Positions 33,125-40,739 of a stretch of DNA of 47,903 nt are shown in pieces; positions within the stretch are counted from its first letter, which is position 1, and each line of letters opens with the position of its first letter. The DNA is taken from contig CAKMKJ010000036.1 of assembly GCA_927443345.1 (NCBI GenBank), forward strand, positions 1 to 47,903. Reading direction: 5' to 3'. The notes under the pieces were generated by a model. The model was not told the DNA's origin. It worked only from the letters and a program-made list of their open reading frames with translations, and did not search any database. The translations under genes and the position numbers were made by a program. Origin of the DNA: an uncultured Anaerolineaceae bacterium. GTDB lineage: Bacteria; Chloroflexota; Anaerolineae; Anaerolineales; Anaerolineaceae.

Positions 33125-34690
33125 TTATTTTCCTTTCCCGGTTTCTTCCTGTGATTGCTCATATCCGCTCATCAACCGACCGATTTCATATTTTTCAAAT
33201 TTATCGCGAGTTAATATGCCGACGATTTTTCCTCGGTACATCACGGCGATCCGGTCGCAGATAAGTAAGAGCTCATCAAGGTCTTCAGAGATTACCAAAG
33301 TGGCCACACCTGTTGCGGATTGTGTTTTTATTTTCTTGTAAACAAAATCCATTGAAGGAATATCAAGTCCGCGAGTGAGATTGTGCGCAATGAGCAGTTT
33401 TGAGTTTTGTGAAAAAGCGCGGGCTATCATAACGCGTTGAATATTCCCACCAGAAAGATTGCCGCCGATTTCATCTGGCCCGGTTGTTTTAATGTTGTAT
33501 TCGGAGATCATCTCTTTAGAACTTTTTTTGACATTCTTCCAGTTAATAAATCCTTTGTTGCTATAAGGAGCTAAATGGTGATACCCCAATATAAGATTGT
33601 AGGCAACACTGACTTTGTTCAGAAAACCGTCTGCGAGGCGGTCTTCAGGGATATAAACAAACCCACGAGAAATACGTTCTTTTGTATCTTCCTTTGTAAT
33701 TTCTTCACCACCAAAAAATACCGTGCCGCTTGTGGAAGGTTGAATGCCCATAATTACTTCAGCCAGGTCACGCTGGCCATTTCCAGCCACACCTGCAATC
33801 CCAAAAACCTCTCCTTCATGAATTGAGAGATCAATGTCTGATATTGCCTGGGTTTTATCTGCATTAATCTTGCTAATACCTTTGACATTCAAGATTGCGG
33901 GTTTGTTGGTCTTCTGATCACTAACCAGTCCTTCCGCGAAAATAACGCTATTTTTCAGATCCATGCCTTCGCCAACCATTGCACGCACGAGCATATCATC
34001 GCTTGCATCTTTTCGGGTTAGGCTTATAACGTTCTTGCCTTCGCGAAGTACCGAGATACGATCACACACCGAAAGAACTTCACGTAATTTATGGGTGATG
34101 AAAACAATACTTAAACCTTCTTTAACCATAATTTTCAATGTTTGAAACAAAGAATCCACTTCTTGAGGAATCAGATTGGTGGTTGGCTCATCAAGAATTA
34201 ATACTTTAACGCCTCGGTAAAGTGCTTTTAGGATTTCAACTTTCTGTCGGGTGCCCATTGGCAATGTTTCTATCCGAGCAGAAAGGTCAATTTCAAGACT
34301 GAATTGTGTGCAAAGTTTTTGAACAAGTGCTTCTTCTTTTGCATAATTGGCTGTAAAAGGTTGTGAGACTTTTGAACCAAGGATAATATTTTCGATTACG
34401 GTAAAGTTGTTTATTTGAAGGAAATGCTGGTGAACCATGCCGATCCCCTTAAGCAGGGCATCGCGTGGTGAAGTGATGGTAACGGGTTGTCCACTTAATA
34501 ACACCTTTCCTGAGTCCATCTTGTAAAGGCCGAAAAGAATGTTCATTAATGTAGTTTTCCCAGCGCCATTACCACCCAACAAACCGAGGATTTCATTTTG
34601 TTTGAGCTCGAAATCCACATTGCTAAGGGCCACAACCTTGTCAAAGGTTTTATTAACCCCATGCATTTCTAAAATGGCTGATTGGTCCAT
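33125..34690 (-). CDS. BMP-type nucleoside ABC transporter ATP-binding protein (two domains)
   Basis: A 521-residue fusion of two nucleotide-binding domains. The first has an intact Walker A (GLLGGNGAGKTTLMN), LPMGTRQKVEILKAL as its signature region and Walker B VLILDEPTTNLIP. The second (from about residue 265) has GIAGVAGNGQRDLAEV, a degenerate Walker A, then LSGGNIQRVMIARAF and a degenerate LLIAHNLTRGLD in place of Walker B. Such asymmetry is usual in the RbsA/YufO group, where one site does most of the hydrolysis. It energises the two downstream permeases. Confidence 0.92.
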   Translation of the reverse strand: MDQSAILEMHGVNKTFDKVVALSNVDFELKQNEILGLLGGNGAGKTTLMNILFGLYKMDSGKVLLSGQPVTITSPRDALLKGIGMVHQHFLQINNFTVIENIILGSKVSQPFTANYAKEEALVQKLCTQFSLEIDLSARIETLPMGTRQKVEILKALYRGVKVLILDEPTTNLIPQEVDSLFQTLKIMVKEGLSIVFITHKLREVLSVCDRISVLREGKNVISLTRKDASDDMLVRAMVGEGMDLKNSVIFAEGLVSDQKTNKPAILNVKGISKINADKTQAISDIDLSIHEGEVFGIAGVAGNGQRDLAEVIMGIQPSTSGTVFFGGEEITKEDTKERISRGFVYIPEDRLADGFLNKVSVAYNLILGYHHLAPYSNKGFINWKNVKKSSKEMISEYNIKTTGPDEIGGNLSGGNIQRVMIARAFSQNSKLLIAHNLTRGLDIPSMDFVYKKIKTQSATGVATLVISEDLDELLLICDRIAVMYRGKIVGILTRDKFEKYEIGRLMSGYEQSQEETGKGK

Positions 34691-34724
34691 TGAGTCATCC
34701 TATGAACTGGATTTTGAAAAACTA

Positions 34725-34763
34725 CCGAGGGAAGGTTAAAATTCCTTTTCCCCTTCACCTCGG
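34725..34763 (-). terminator. Attenuator-like hairpin between the binding-protein and ATPase genes
   Basis: On the minus strand, CCGAGG-GAAGG pairs with CCTTC-CCTCGG (single-base bulge) and is followed by TAGTTTTTC. The hairpin lies between the stop of the binding-protein gene (34798) and the ATPase start (34690). Partial termination here would give more binding protein than transporter. Confidence 0.65.
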
Positions 34764-34797
34764 AAGTTTCATGAGTTTCGATTATTAATCGAAGTTG

Positions 34798-35871
34798 TTA
34801 TTTAATTTCAGTGCTGTCTTCAACGACAACTATGGTTCCATCAATTACTTTTTGAACAGTTTCTTCAACTTGAGCTTGAACTGATGCATCAACATTTTTT
34901 AAGGGAAGTTGAACAACGACACCGGTTTCAAATCCGAGAGGATAGTAACCGCCAGTTTCTCCAGCCTGGATACGGGAAACAATATCTTGCAGCGGGCCAG
35001 CGAAATCATAGATAACCGATGTGATATAGTTGGCAGGTGCATAGCTGGTTTTGTCGGTGTATTTCACCGTCACAAGGATTTGTTTGTCAGCGACAGCTTT
35101 TGCTGCTTCAAACACACCGTAAACACCAAGATTGAGGCTGCTCATGATCACGTCCACACCTTGACCGATTAAAGCGTCAGCAGTCTGGCGAGCTTTGGTA
35201 GGATCGTTGAAATCGCCTGTCCACACATAGATCAATTCAACGTCAGATCCAAGATCAGCAATAGCTTGTTGAATGGCGTGTACTTCTTGATATGAGAAAG
35301 GCAATGCCTGACCACCGAGGTAGGCAATCTTGTTTGTCTTTGTAGCAAGTGCAGCAGCGGTTCCGATGCCGTAGTATCCAACCTGGAAATTGCGGTCAAT
35401 AAACCATAGGTTGGCAGGGGGTTCAGCAACTGCCGCATCACCTTCAGCAATAAAGATGGTATCGGGAAATACTTTAGCTAATTCAACGGTTTGGTTGACG
35501 AATTGTCCACCATGGGTCCAAATGATGTTGTACCCAAGATCGATGTATTCGCGCATGACACGATCAACATCAGGTACAGCAACGCTTTCAGAATATGTTG
35601 ATTCAATACCCATGGTTTTGGTGACTTCGCTTACGCCAATATAGGCCAAGGTGTTGTAATCAGCATCCGTGATGACACCAGGGAAAATAGCTGCCAGTTT
35701 ATATTCTTTGGCAGGTTCCGTGGGGGCTTCAGTGGCAACAACTTCGGCAGCTTCGGCAGCTTCGGTTTCAACAACAGCGGGGGCTTCTGTAGCTGCGGCT
35801 GGGGCGCATGCGGCGAGCATGACGCTCACAATCAGTACCAGCGATACAACAACGAGCAATTTACTTTTCAT
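34798..35871 (-). CDS. BMP-family nucleoside-binding lipoprotein
   Basis: A 357-residue lipoprotein: signal MKSKLLVVVSLVLIVSVMLA followed by lipobox Cys (about residue 22). A low-complexity Ala/Glu/Thr linker encoded by repeated GGCAGCTTC units runs to about residue 55. The BMP/Med-type solute-binding domain follows (AAIFPGVITDADYNTLAYIG, LGYNIIWTHGG, KIAYLGGQALPFSYQ). Family members bind nucleosides or purines at the cell surface and deliver them to the permeases encoded downstream. AAGGAG precedes the ATG. It is the first and probably most highly expressed gene of the operon. Confidence 0.92.
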   Translation of the reverse strand: MKSKLLVVVSLVLIVSVMLAACAPAAATEAPAVVETEAAEAAEVVATEAPTEPAKEYKLAAIFPGVITDADYNTLAYIGVSEVTKTMGIESTYSESVAVPDVDRVMREYIDLGYNIIWTHGGQFVNQTVELAKVFPDTIFIAEGDAAVAEPPANLWFIDRNFQVGYYGIGTAAALATKTNKIAYLGGQALPFSYQEVHAIQQAIADLGSDVELIYVWTGDFNDPTKARQTADALIGQGVDVIMSSLNLGVYGVFEAAKAVADKQILVTVKYTDKTSYAPANYITSVIYDFAGPLQDIVSRIQAGETGGYYPLGFETGVVVQLPLKNVDASVQAQVEETVQKVIDGTIVVVEDSTEIK

Positions 35872-35946
35872 ATTATTCTCCTTTTACTTATAAGTCGAGA
35901 TAAATTTCTCTTTATTATTGTACCTAATGTTTTTCCCTTTTTAATA

Positions 35947-35960
35947 CTGATATATATCAA
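35947..35960 (-). promoter_or_regulatory. FNR/CRP-like site upstream of the BMP operon
   Basis: On the minus strand this reads TTGATATATATCAG, one mismatch from the FNR consensus TTGAT-N4-ATCAA. It contains a perfect 12-bp palindrome. It lies about 76 bp upstream of the binding-protein ATG. A weak -10 candidate (TACAAT) lies between the site and the gene, so an activator-type position is possible. Confidence 0.45.
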
Positions 35961-36502
35961 GTTTTTTTGTGATTTTTATATGACATAAATTCCACGTCAA
36001 TATAAAAGCAACTACAAATTTTCTTAATGAACAAAGAATTTCGAAAATATTGTAGGTAGTGTAGGATATTCGCCTTAACCTCATGTCGATTTCATCGATT
36101 ATTTCTGAAAATACAGAATAATGGACATGTTATATACACCCCAACAAACACTTTGACACCAACGCTGAATACTTGAGAGCACCTTTTTTAGGATAAACAG
36201 TTTATATACACATCTTGACACGGGAATTTTGTAGAGAGCTTGATTAACACATAGCTTACTGTTCTGATAATCTTGGACACCAGAAATACACACTTCAAAA
36301 AGAAGTCCCCCCACTATAACCTTACCACTTCGTGAAGGAGTGTACTCGTCAAACTTGGTTTCTTTGTTGCATTTTTGGGTTTTTCCACATTTTTCGTATC
36401 ACATGACTACTTTTCCTGAAGATAGTTCTGTTTTAGCAACAACTAAACTGCCGAAAAAGAAACTGTCTCAAAAAAATATGCAACCGCGGTAAGAGCGATG
36501 GG
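35961..36502. other. Non-coding gap between MFS and BMP operons
   Basis: No gene is supported. One minus-strand frame stays open for about 100 codons (36398 to 36099), beginning YEKCGKTQKCNKETKF, but it has no ribosome site and no recognisable family. No convincing terminator for the MFS gene was seen. The sequence is AT-rich with no clear repeat. Confidence 0.5.
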
Positions 36503-37834
36503 TCAATCTGGTGAAATCGCTTCTAAAGATTTGCCCGTTGTATCCATTTTTAGAGTTGATATTACGATGATAGCAAGAAAAGGGGCCATAGCGATCAAGG
36601 AAAAAACAAGAGTCAGACTGCCGCCTTGCTGCATGATCAAGCCGACTACAATCGGCGCTGGTACACCCCCCAATCGTCCAACGCCAGCAGCCCAGCCGGT
36701 GGCCAACCCGCGCATACGGGTGGGATACAACTCTGATGAAACGGAATATGCCATCCCCCAGGCCATGCCGTTAAATATCATTAAAAGAAATCCAACAGCC
36801 AGAATCCAGATATCGTTTTGCGCGAATCCAAGCAGAAAGGTAGATAATGTTAACAACACTAGAGAGATTATAAGAAGTTTTCTGCGTTTCATACGATCGA
36901 CCAGGAATGCGACAATCAGAGTTCCTGGTATCTGACCAAGACTGATCAACAAAGTCAAAAGAAAGGAACGACTTTCGGTTATCTGGGTGGACGCTAATAA
37001 AGTGGGCAGCCATACAAGCACTCCCTGGTAAAGGAAGTTTAAAGCAATCCACATGAACCATATTGAAAACGTGATGTGGGCAAAAGATTCAGACCAAATG
37101 CCACCAGAGGATCTTTTTTGGTTAACAATCTCTGTTGGAAGGATAGTTAGCTTCGATGGAATATCATCAAATTCAAGTTTAATTTTCCTAAATTGCTGCT
37201 GAGCCTCAACCAATCTGCCTTTTCCTATCAGGAAACGCATTGATTCTGGAACCGTAATCCGAACCAATAGACTAAGCAGAAAAGCAACACATCCAAAGAG
37301 CATTGCCAAACGCCAACCGTAATCCAATACAACTTTGTATCCCACAAATGCGGCGAGGGTTCCCCCCAGACCCCAGCATCCATTAATCAATACTGAAAGG
37401 GTGCCACGTACTTTGTATGGAGAAAACTCGGTGACCAGTGTTGAAATAATGGGAATAATTGCCCCCAACCCAATACCCGTCAACACTCTCATTATGAGCA
37501 AAGAAGCAAAGTTCCAGGCGCTGGACGAAATGAGAAAGAATAACCCAGAAAAGAATAAAGCCCACACAAGGGTTCCTCGCCTGCCGATTCGATCGGCCAA
37601 AGTACCCCCGATAATTGAGCCAATAAACATACCGAGCAGCCCTGCACCCGCAATCACACCTAGCAAGCTTGATGAAATATGCCATTCTAATCGCAGGGAA
37701 GGCAGAAGAAAACCAATAATGGTGATTCCGTAAGCGACCAACGCCCAACAGGAACCTGCTAATAAAATAAGTGCCAGATGGAACTTGCCCAATCTGGCAT
37801 GGTCAAACTGGTATAAAATTTCTTTTTCATTCAT
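36503..37834 (-). CDS. MFS transporter
   Basis: I prefer the ATG at 37834 (443 residues); a TTG three codons earlier is possible but a TATAAT box lies 8 nt before the ATG. There are twelve predicted membrane segments. The MFS loop motif GGTLADRIGRRGTLVWAL lies between TM2 and TM3, MRVLTGIGLGAIIPIISTLV in TM4, and the second-half equivalent VDRMKRRKLLIISLVLL. The LYPTRMRGLATGWAAGVGRL signature fits the sugar/organic-acid porter group. The substrate is unknown. It is transcribed alone. Confidence 0.88.
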   Translation of the reverse strand: MNEKEILYQFDHARLGKFHLALILLAGSCWALVAYGITIIGFLLPSLRLEWHISSSLLGVIAGAGLLGMFIGSIIGGTLADRIGRRGTLVWALFFSGLFFLISSSAWNFASLLIMRVLTGIGLGAIIPIISTLVTEFSPYKVRGTLSVLINGCWGLGGTLAAFVGYKVVLDYGWRLAMLFGCVAFLLSLLVRITVPESMRFLIGKGRLVEAQQQFRKIKLEFDDIPSKLTILPTEIVNQKRSSGGIWSESFAHITFSIWFMWIALNFLYQGVLVWLPTLLASTQITESRSFLLTLLISLGQIPGTLIVAFLVDRMKRRKLLIISLVLLTLSTFLLGFAQNDIWILAVGFLLMIFNGMAWGMAYSVSSELYPTRMRGLATGWAAGVGRLGGVPAPIVVGLIMQQGGSLTLVFSLIAMAPFLAIIVISTLKMDTTGKSLEAISPD

Positions 37835-37842
37835 GATATGCA

Positions 37843-37848
37843 ATTATA
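37843..37848 (-). promoter_or_regulatory. -10 box of a probable leaderless promoter
   Basis: On the minus strand the sequence reads AGGTATAATTGC, with TATAAT ending 8 nt before the ATG at 37834 and no Shine-Dalgarno sequence. The AGGTATAAT context is shared with the promoter at 2139. Confidence 0.55.
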
Positions 37849-38069
37849 CCTGATGCAATTGGGGATAGCGCTAACCCGAAGGCGGTTTACAGTTAGCAAT
37901 AAAATGTGCAATTCATCCTTTCTTTTCCGATACGTGACACAATTCTGTATTTTTGAATTCAAGAAAGTTGTATTATCAAATCACAAGTATTTAAAAGAAT
38001 TCCACTCAAAAACATCCTCGTTACATCAAGTAGCGGGATGCGTGTTTTAAGGTCATTGGAGGAACAAAT

Positions 38070-38930
38070 ATGGATTGGGCATTTGTTGTCATTATTATTC
38101 AATTGATCTTTTTGGAAGGGATTTTATCCATAGACAATGCGGCAGTCTTAGGCGCGATGGTGCTTCCGCTTTCAGATAAAGAACCGATTCCCTGGCCCAA
38201 GGCATTGCACAAATTTGCTCCAGCCCTTGATAAACTGTTGGGATCACAAAGAGGGGCTGCCCTAAAAGTAGGTTTGATCGGTGCATATGCCGGCAGAGGC
38301 ATCATGTTGGTTTTGGCCAGCGTCATTGTTGCCAACCCCTGGCTTAAGCTGATTGGCGCGGCCTACCTGATTAAATTGGCATTGGATGACCTAAGCGCTC
38401 ATGGCTATGCAGGTGGCGGTAACGAAGAAACAAAACCTATTCAAGTTCGCTCATTCTGGATGACCGTCTTAAGTGTTGAGCTGATGGACCTGGCTTTCAG
38501 CCTTGACAATGTTGTGGCAGCGGTCTCGCTTTCTGACAAATTATGGGTTGTTATGTTGGGGGTGGGCATCGGTATTGTCATGATGCGTTTTGCAGCCGGT
38601 TTTTTTAGCGTTATTGTAAAAAAAGAACCCATTTTAAAAACCGCTGCTTATATTTTGGTACTCAATATTGGGGTTGAACTGCTGCTCGAAGACCTGGCGC
38701 ATATTGAAATTGGCGATTGGACACGTTTTGGAATTTCAGCCGCCACCATCCTTTTATCACTGGCTTATGCTCATATCCCCTTGCTGCGAAAAATTCGACC
38801 CGTATTGATTTGGCTCAGTCAGGGATTCAGCATCATCAATAACTTGATCAGTTGGGTGCTTGCCCCAATCTCAAGCCTTTTCAATTTATTCTTCGGATTG
38901 TTCAAGCGAAAACCAGTTCTTTCTGAATAA
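38070..38930 (+). CDS. TerC-family integral membrane protein
   Basis: A 286-residue protein with about eight hydrophobic segments. It has paired acidic membrane motifs characteristic of the TerC family: LIFLEGILSIDNAAVLGAMV near the N terminus and VELMDLAFSLDNVVAAVSLS in the middle. The conserved Glu/Asp/Asn in each are the presumed metal-coordinating residues. Family members export manganese or support tellurite resistance and metalation of exported enzymes; the ion here is inferred. GGAGGAAC precedes the ATG. The 220-nt region upstream does not show a yybP-ykoY manganese riboswitch that I can recognise. A strong terminator follows. Confidence 0.9.
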   Translation: MDWAFVVIIIQLIFLEGILSIDNAAVLGAMVLPLSDKEPIPWPKALHKFAPALDKLLGSQRGAALKVGLIGAYAGRGIMLVLASVIVANPWLKLIGAAYLIKLALDDLSAHGYAGGGNEETKPIQVRSFWMTVLSVELMDLAFSLDNVVAAVSLSDKLWVVMLGVGIGIVMMRFAAGFFSVIVKKEPILKTAAYILVLNIGVELLLEDLAHIEIGDWTRFGISAATILLSLAYAHIPLLRKIRPVLIWLSQGFSIINNLISWVLAPISSLFNLFFGLFKRKPVLSE

Positions 38931-38970
38931 AAAGAAGGGAGTGTTTATTGTCATACACTCCCTTCTTTTT
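38931..38970. terminator. Bidirectional terminator between TerC and GNAT genes
   Basis: Fourteen-base perfect arms, AAAGAAGGGAGTGT and ACACTCCCTTCTTT, with a 10-nt loop; A residues precede and TTT follows. It starts immediately after the TerC stop codon and lies 15 nt from the end of the convergent GNAT gene. Confidence 0.92.
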
Positions 38971-38985
38971 TAGTTTAAAAATCTT

Positions 38986-39423
38986 TTACAGTTTCTTTTG
39001 CATCCAAACCACCTGGGTTGTGCCAACATATTGAGATGGCAGCCCCATGATCACATAGCCTTCTTTGGCAAAATATTCAGTGGCGTTTAATCGCGCCATG
39101 CAGCCTAAAACGGTGTAGCCATCACGTTTAGCCTCTTCTTCAATAAAAACCAGCAGCTTTTTGCCAACCCCCTTTTTTTGGTAAGCCTCTTCAACGGCCA
39201 TATGAGAAAACCAGCCTACCCCTTTTTCTTTTTCCATGAGTTTAATCACACCTACCAATTGACCTGATTCACCATCAACTGCCATAAAGTGTTTTGAGAT
39301 AGGTTCAAAATCGTCTTTTTCAGTTCCTTTTGGCAGACCCCAGGGTTTTCGCAGGACAGTAAACCTGAGATCGTAATAATTCTTAAATTCCTCATGCGTT
39401 TTTGGCGAAACAATATTGATCAT
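38986..39423 (-). CDS. GNAT-family N-acetyltransferase
   Basis: I place the start at the ATG at 39423 (145 residues) because GAGGAGAA lies upstream; an in-frame extension to 39492 has no ribosome site. The protein has the GNAT order: substrate region LRFTVLRKPWGLPKGTE, then SHMAVEEAYQKKGVGKKLLV with the acetyl-CoA-binding Q/K-x-x-G-x-G/K element, and LGCMARLNATEYFAKEGYV at the end. It resembles the ElaA/YjcF-type small acetyltransferases. The acceptor is unknown. Confidence 0.88.
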   Translation of the reverse strand: MINIVSPKTHEEFKNYYDLRFTVLRKPWGLPKGTEKDDFEPISKHFMAVDGESGQLVGVIKLMEKEKGVGWFSHMAVEEAYQKKGVGKKLLVFIEEEAKRDGYTVLGCMARLNATEYFAKEGYVIMGLPSQYVGTTQVVWMQKKL

Positions 39424-39511
39424 TGGTATTCTCCTCGTGAGTGACAAACTAGTGAGATAATTCATTATAGACAAAGAATGATAAATTTGCACGTGTTATG
39501 GAAGGTTAAGT

Positions 39512-40417
39512 ATGACCAAGAATTCTGATACTGTAATTGCGTTTTATTACCAACCGGGCGTCACAACCCACGAAGCTTCTCTGCTAGCTAAAAACCTGGT
39601 GCGCTTTAGCGGCCATTTCAATGAATGTTTGCATTGGATCTTTGAATTACCTGCGATCCAACCCGGGGCAGCGATTGTACCCTCCAACCCAAATTTTATT
39701 CGTTTCACACCGACCATACCTGCTGAGGCTGCTGATTTTCCGTATGCCAACAAGGTATTTATTGCCGCGGAAGCCGAGTTGCTGGCGGATGAAGCGCTTG
39801 CCCCCCAATTAGTCTGGATGGACACCGATACATTGGTGATCAAAGAACCTCAGGCGCTGATCCTGAACGAGGGTGTGAAAATAGCAATTCCGCCGGTTCA
39901 CGTTCAAAATATCAGCTCACGCATGGATCAGGCCACGGATGGTTATTGGCAGTTGATTTACTCACATTGTCATGTGTCTAAAAGCCATGTTTTTCAGCTG
40001 ACGACCGTTGTGGATAAAGTTCAAATTCGACCGCATTTTAATGCCGGTTTGATTTCGGTTAATCCACAAGCCGGTATCTTGCGTCGGTGGCGTGATAACT
40101 TCGCAGCGTTGTATCAAGACCCGCGCATGCAAGAGTTTTATCAACAAGACAACCGCTATAAGGTTTTTTTGCATCAAGCCGTTCTGGCAGCCACAATTCT
40201 GAATTTGTGCAAACGTAATGAGATAAAACTACTGCCTAATGAGTATAACTTTCCGCTTCATCTCATCGGCCGCATGGATGAGAAAGATAAACCGGCTGCA
40301 CTCAATGATTTGGTGACTATCCGCTATGATGATTTGGATGATTCCGGTTGGCATTCTGCGCTGCCGGTAAAGGAACCTTTTAAATCCTGGCTGATAGACG
40401 CGCTTCAGAGGAAATGA
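39512..40417 (+). CDS. Putative GT-A-fold glycosyltransferase
   Basis: A 301-residue soluble protein. Features that point to a nucleotide-sugar transferase are LVWMDTDTLVIKEP (DxD-type motif, near residues 107-120), PHFNAGLISVNPQAGILRRW (near 183-202), and a DNRYKVFLHQAVLAATIL block where acceptor-site residues usually lie. No membrane segment or signal is present. I do not recognise the exact family, and no other polysaccharide genes lie nearby. GGAAGG precedes the ATG. The region 40418-40739 downstream has no gene apart from the nad-operon terminator. Confidence 0.6.
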   Translation: MTKNSDTVIAFYYQPGVTTHEASLLAKNLVRFSGHFNECLHWIFELPAIQPGAAIVPSNPNFIRFTPTIPAEAADFPYANKVFIAAEAELLADEALAPQLVWMDTDTLVIKEPQALILNEGVKIAIPPVHVQNISSRMDQATDGYWQLIYSHCHVSKSHVFQLTTVVDKVQIRPHFNAGLISVNPQAGILRRWRDNFAALYQDPRMQEFYQQDNRYKVFLHQAVLAATILNLCKRNEIKLLPNEYNFPLHLIGRMDEKDKPAALNDLVTIRYDDLDDSGWHSALPVKEPFKSWLIDALQRK

Positions 40418-40656
40418 TTACTCCTCAATGTTAAACTACGGGGGATCAAGGTTTGTTCAGAATTAGGAAATACTGGTCCATGTGACAGTCAGGGGGGGTT
40501 GGAGATCGCTTCACATTGACAATAAGAATGGCAATCTGATCTCAAGCTTGCGCCAAGTTGTATAGGTTGAAAGTGTGTTTTTCAATGCTCGCGATGCCAG
40601 ACCGAGTGAAGAGTAAACCTTAGACTCCCAAAGTTACTTTATCAAGATCAAAAACA

Positions 40657-40712
40657 AGACCCCCGCAGTTTGATTATCGAGTTTTCCTCTATTTATCAGT
40701 CTGCGGGGGTCT
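40657..40712 (-). terminator. Rho-independent terminator of the nad operon
   Basis: Perfect 12-bp arms AGACCCCCGCAG and CTGCGGGGGTCT with a 32-nt loop; on the minus strand TTGTTTTTG follows. It lies 27 nt after the nadB stop. A weaker outer pair, GACTCCCA/TGGGAGTT, flanks it. Confidence 0.88.
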
Positions 40713-40739
40713 GCCTTATGGGAGTTTGAATTGGGAGTG

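Noticed and set aside
35730-35790. Short GGCAGCTTC tandem repeat as a possible regulatory repeat
   Set aside because: It is coding: it specifies the Ala/Glu/Val-rich linker after the lipobox of the BMP-family lipoprotein.
36099-36398. Minus-strand open frame beginning YEKCGKTQKCNKETKF, with a zinc-ribbon-like look
   Set aside because: No start codon with a ribosome site, only one possible Cys pair, and the rest of the frame resembles no known protein. A remnant of a gene cannot be excluded but is not supported.
37853-38069. Possible yybP-ykoY manganese riboswitch upstream of the TerC gene
   Set aside because: The conserved elements of that riboswitch were not found; the region is AT-rich with only weak pairing.
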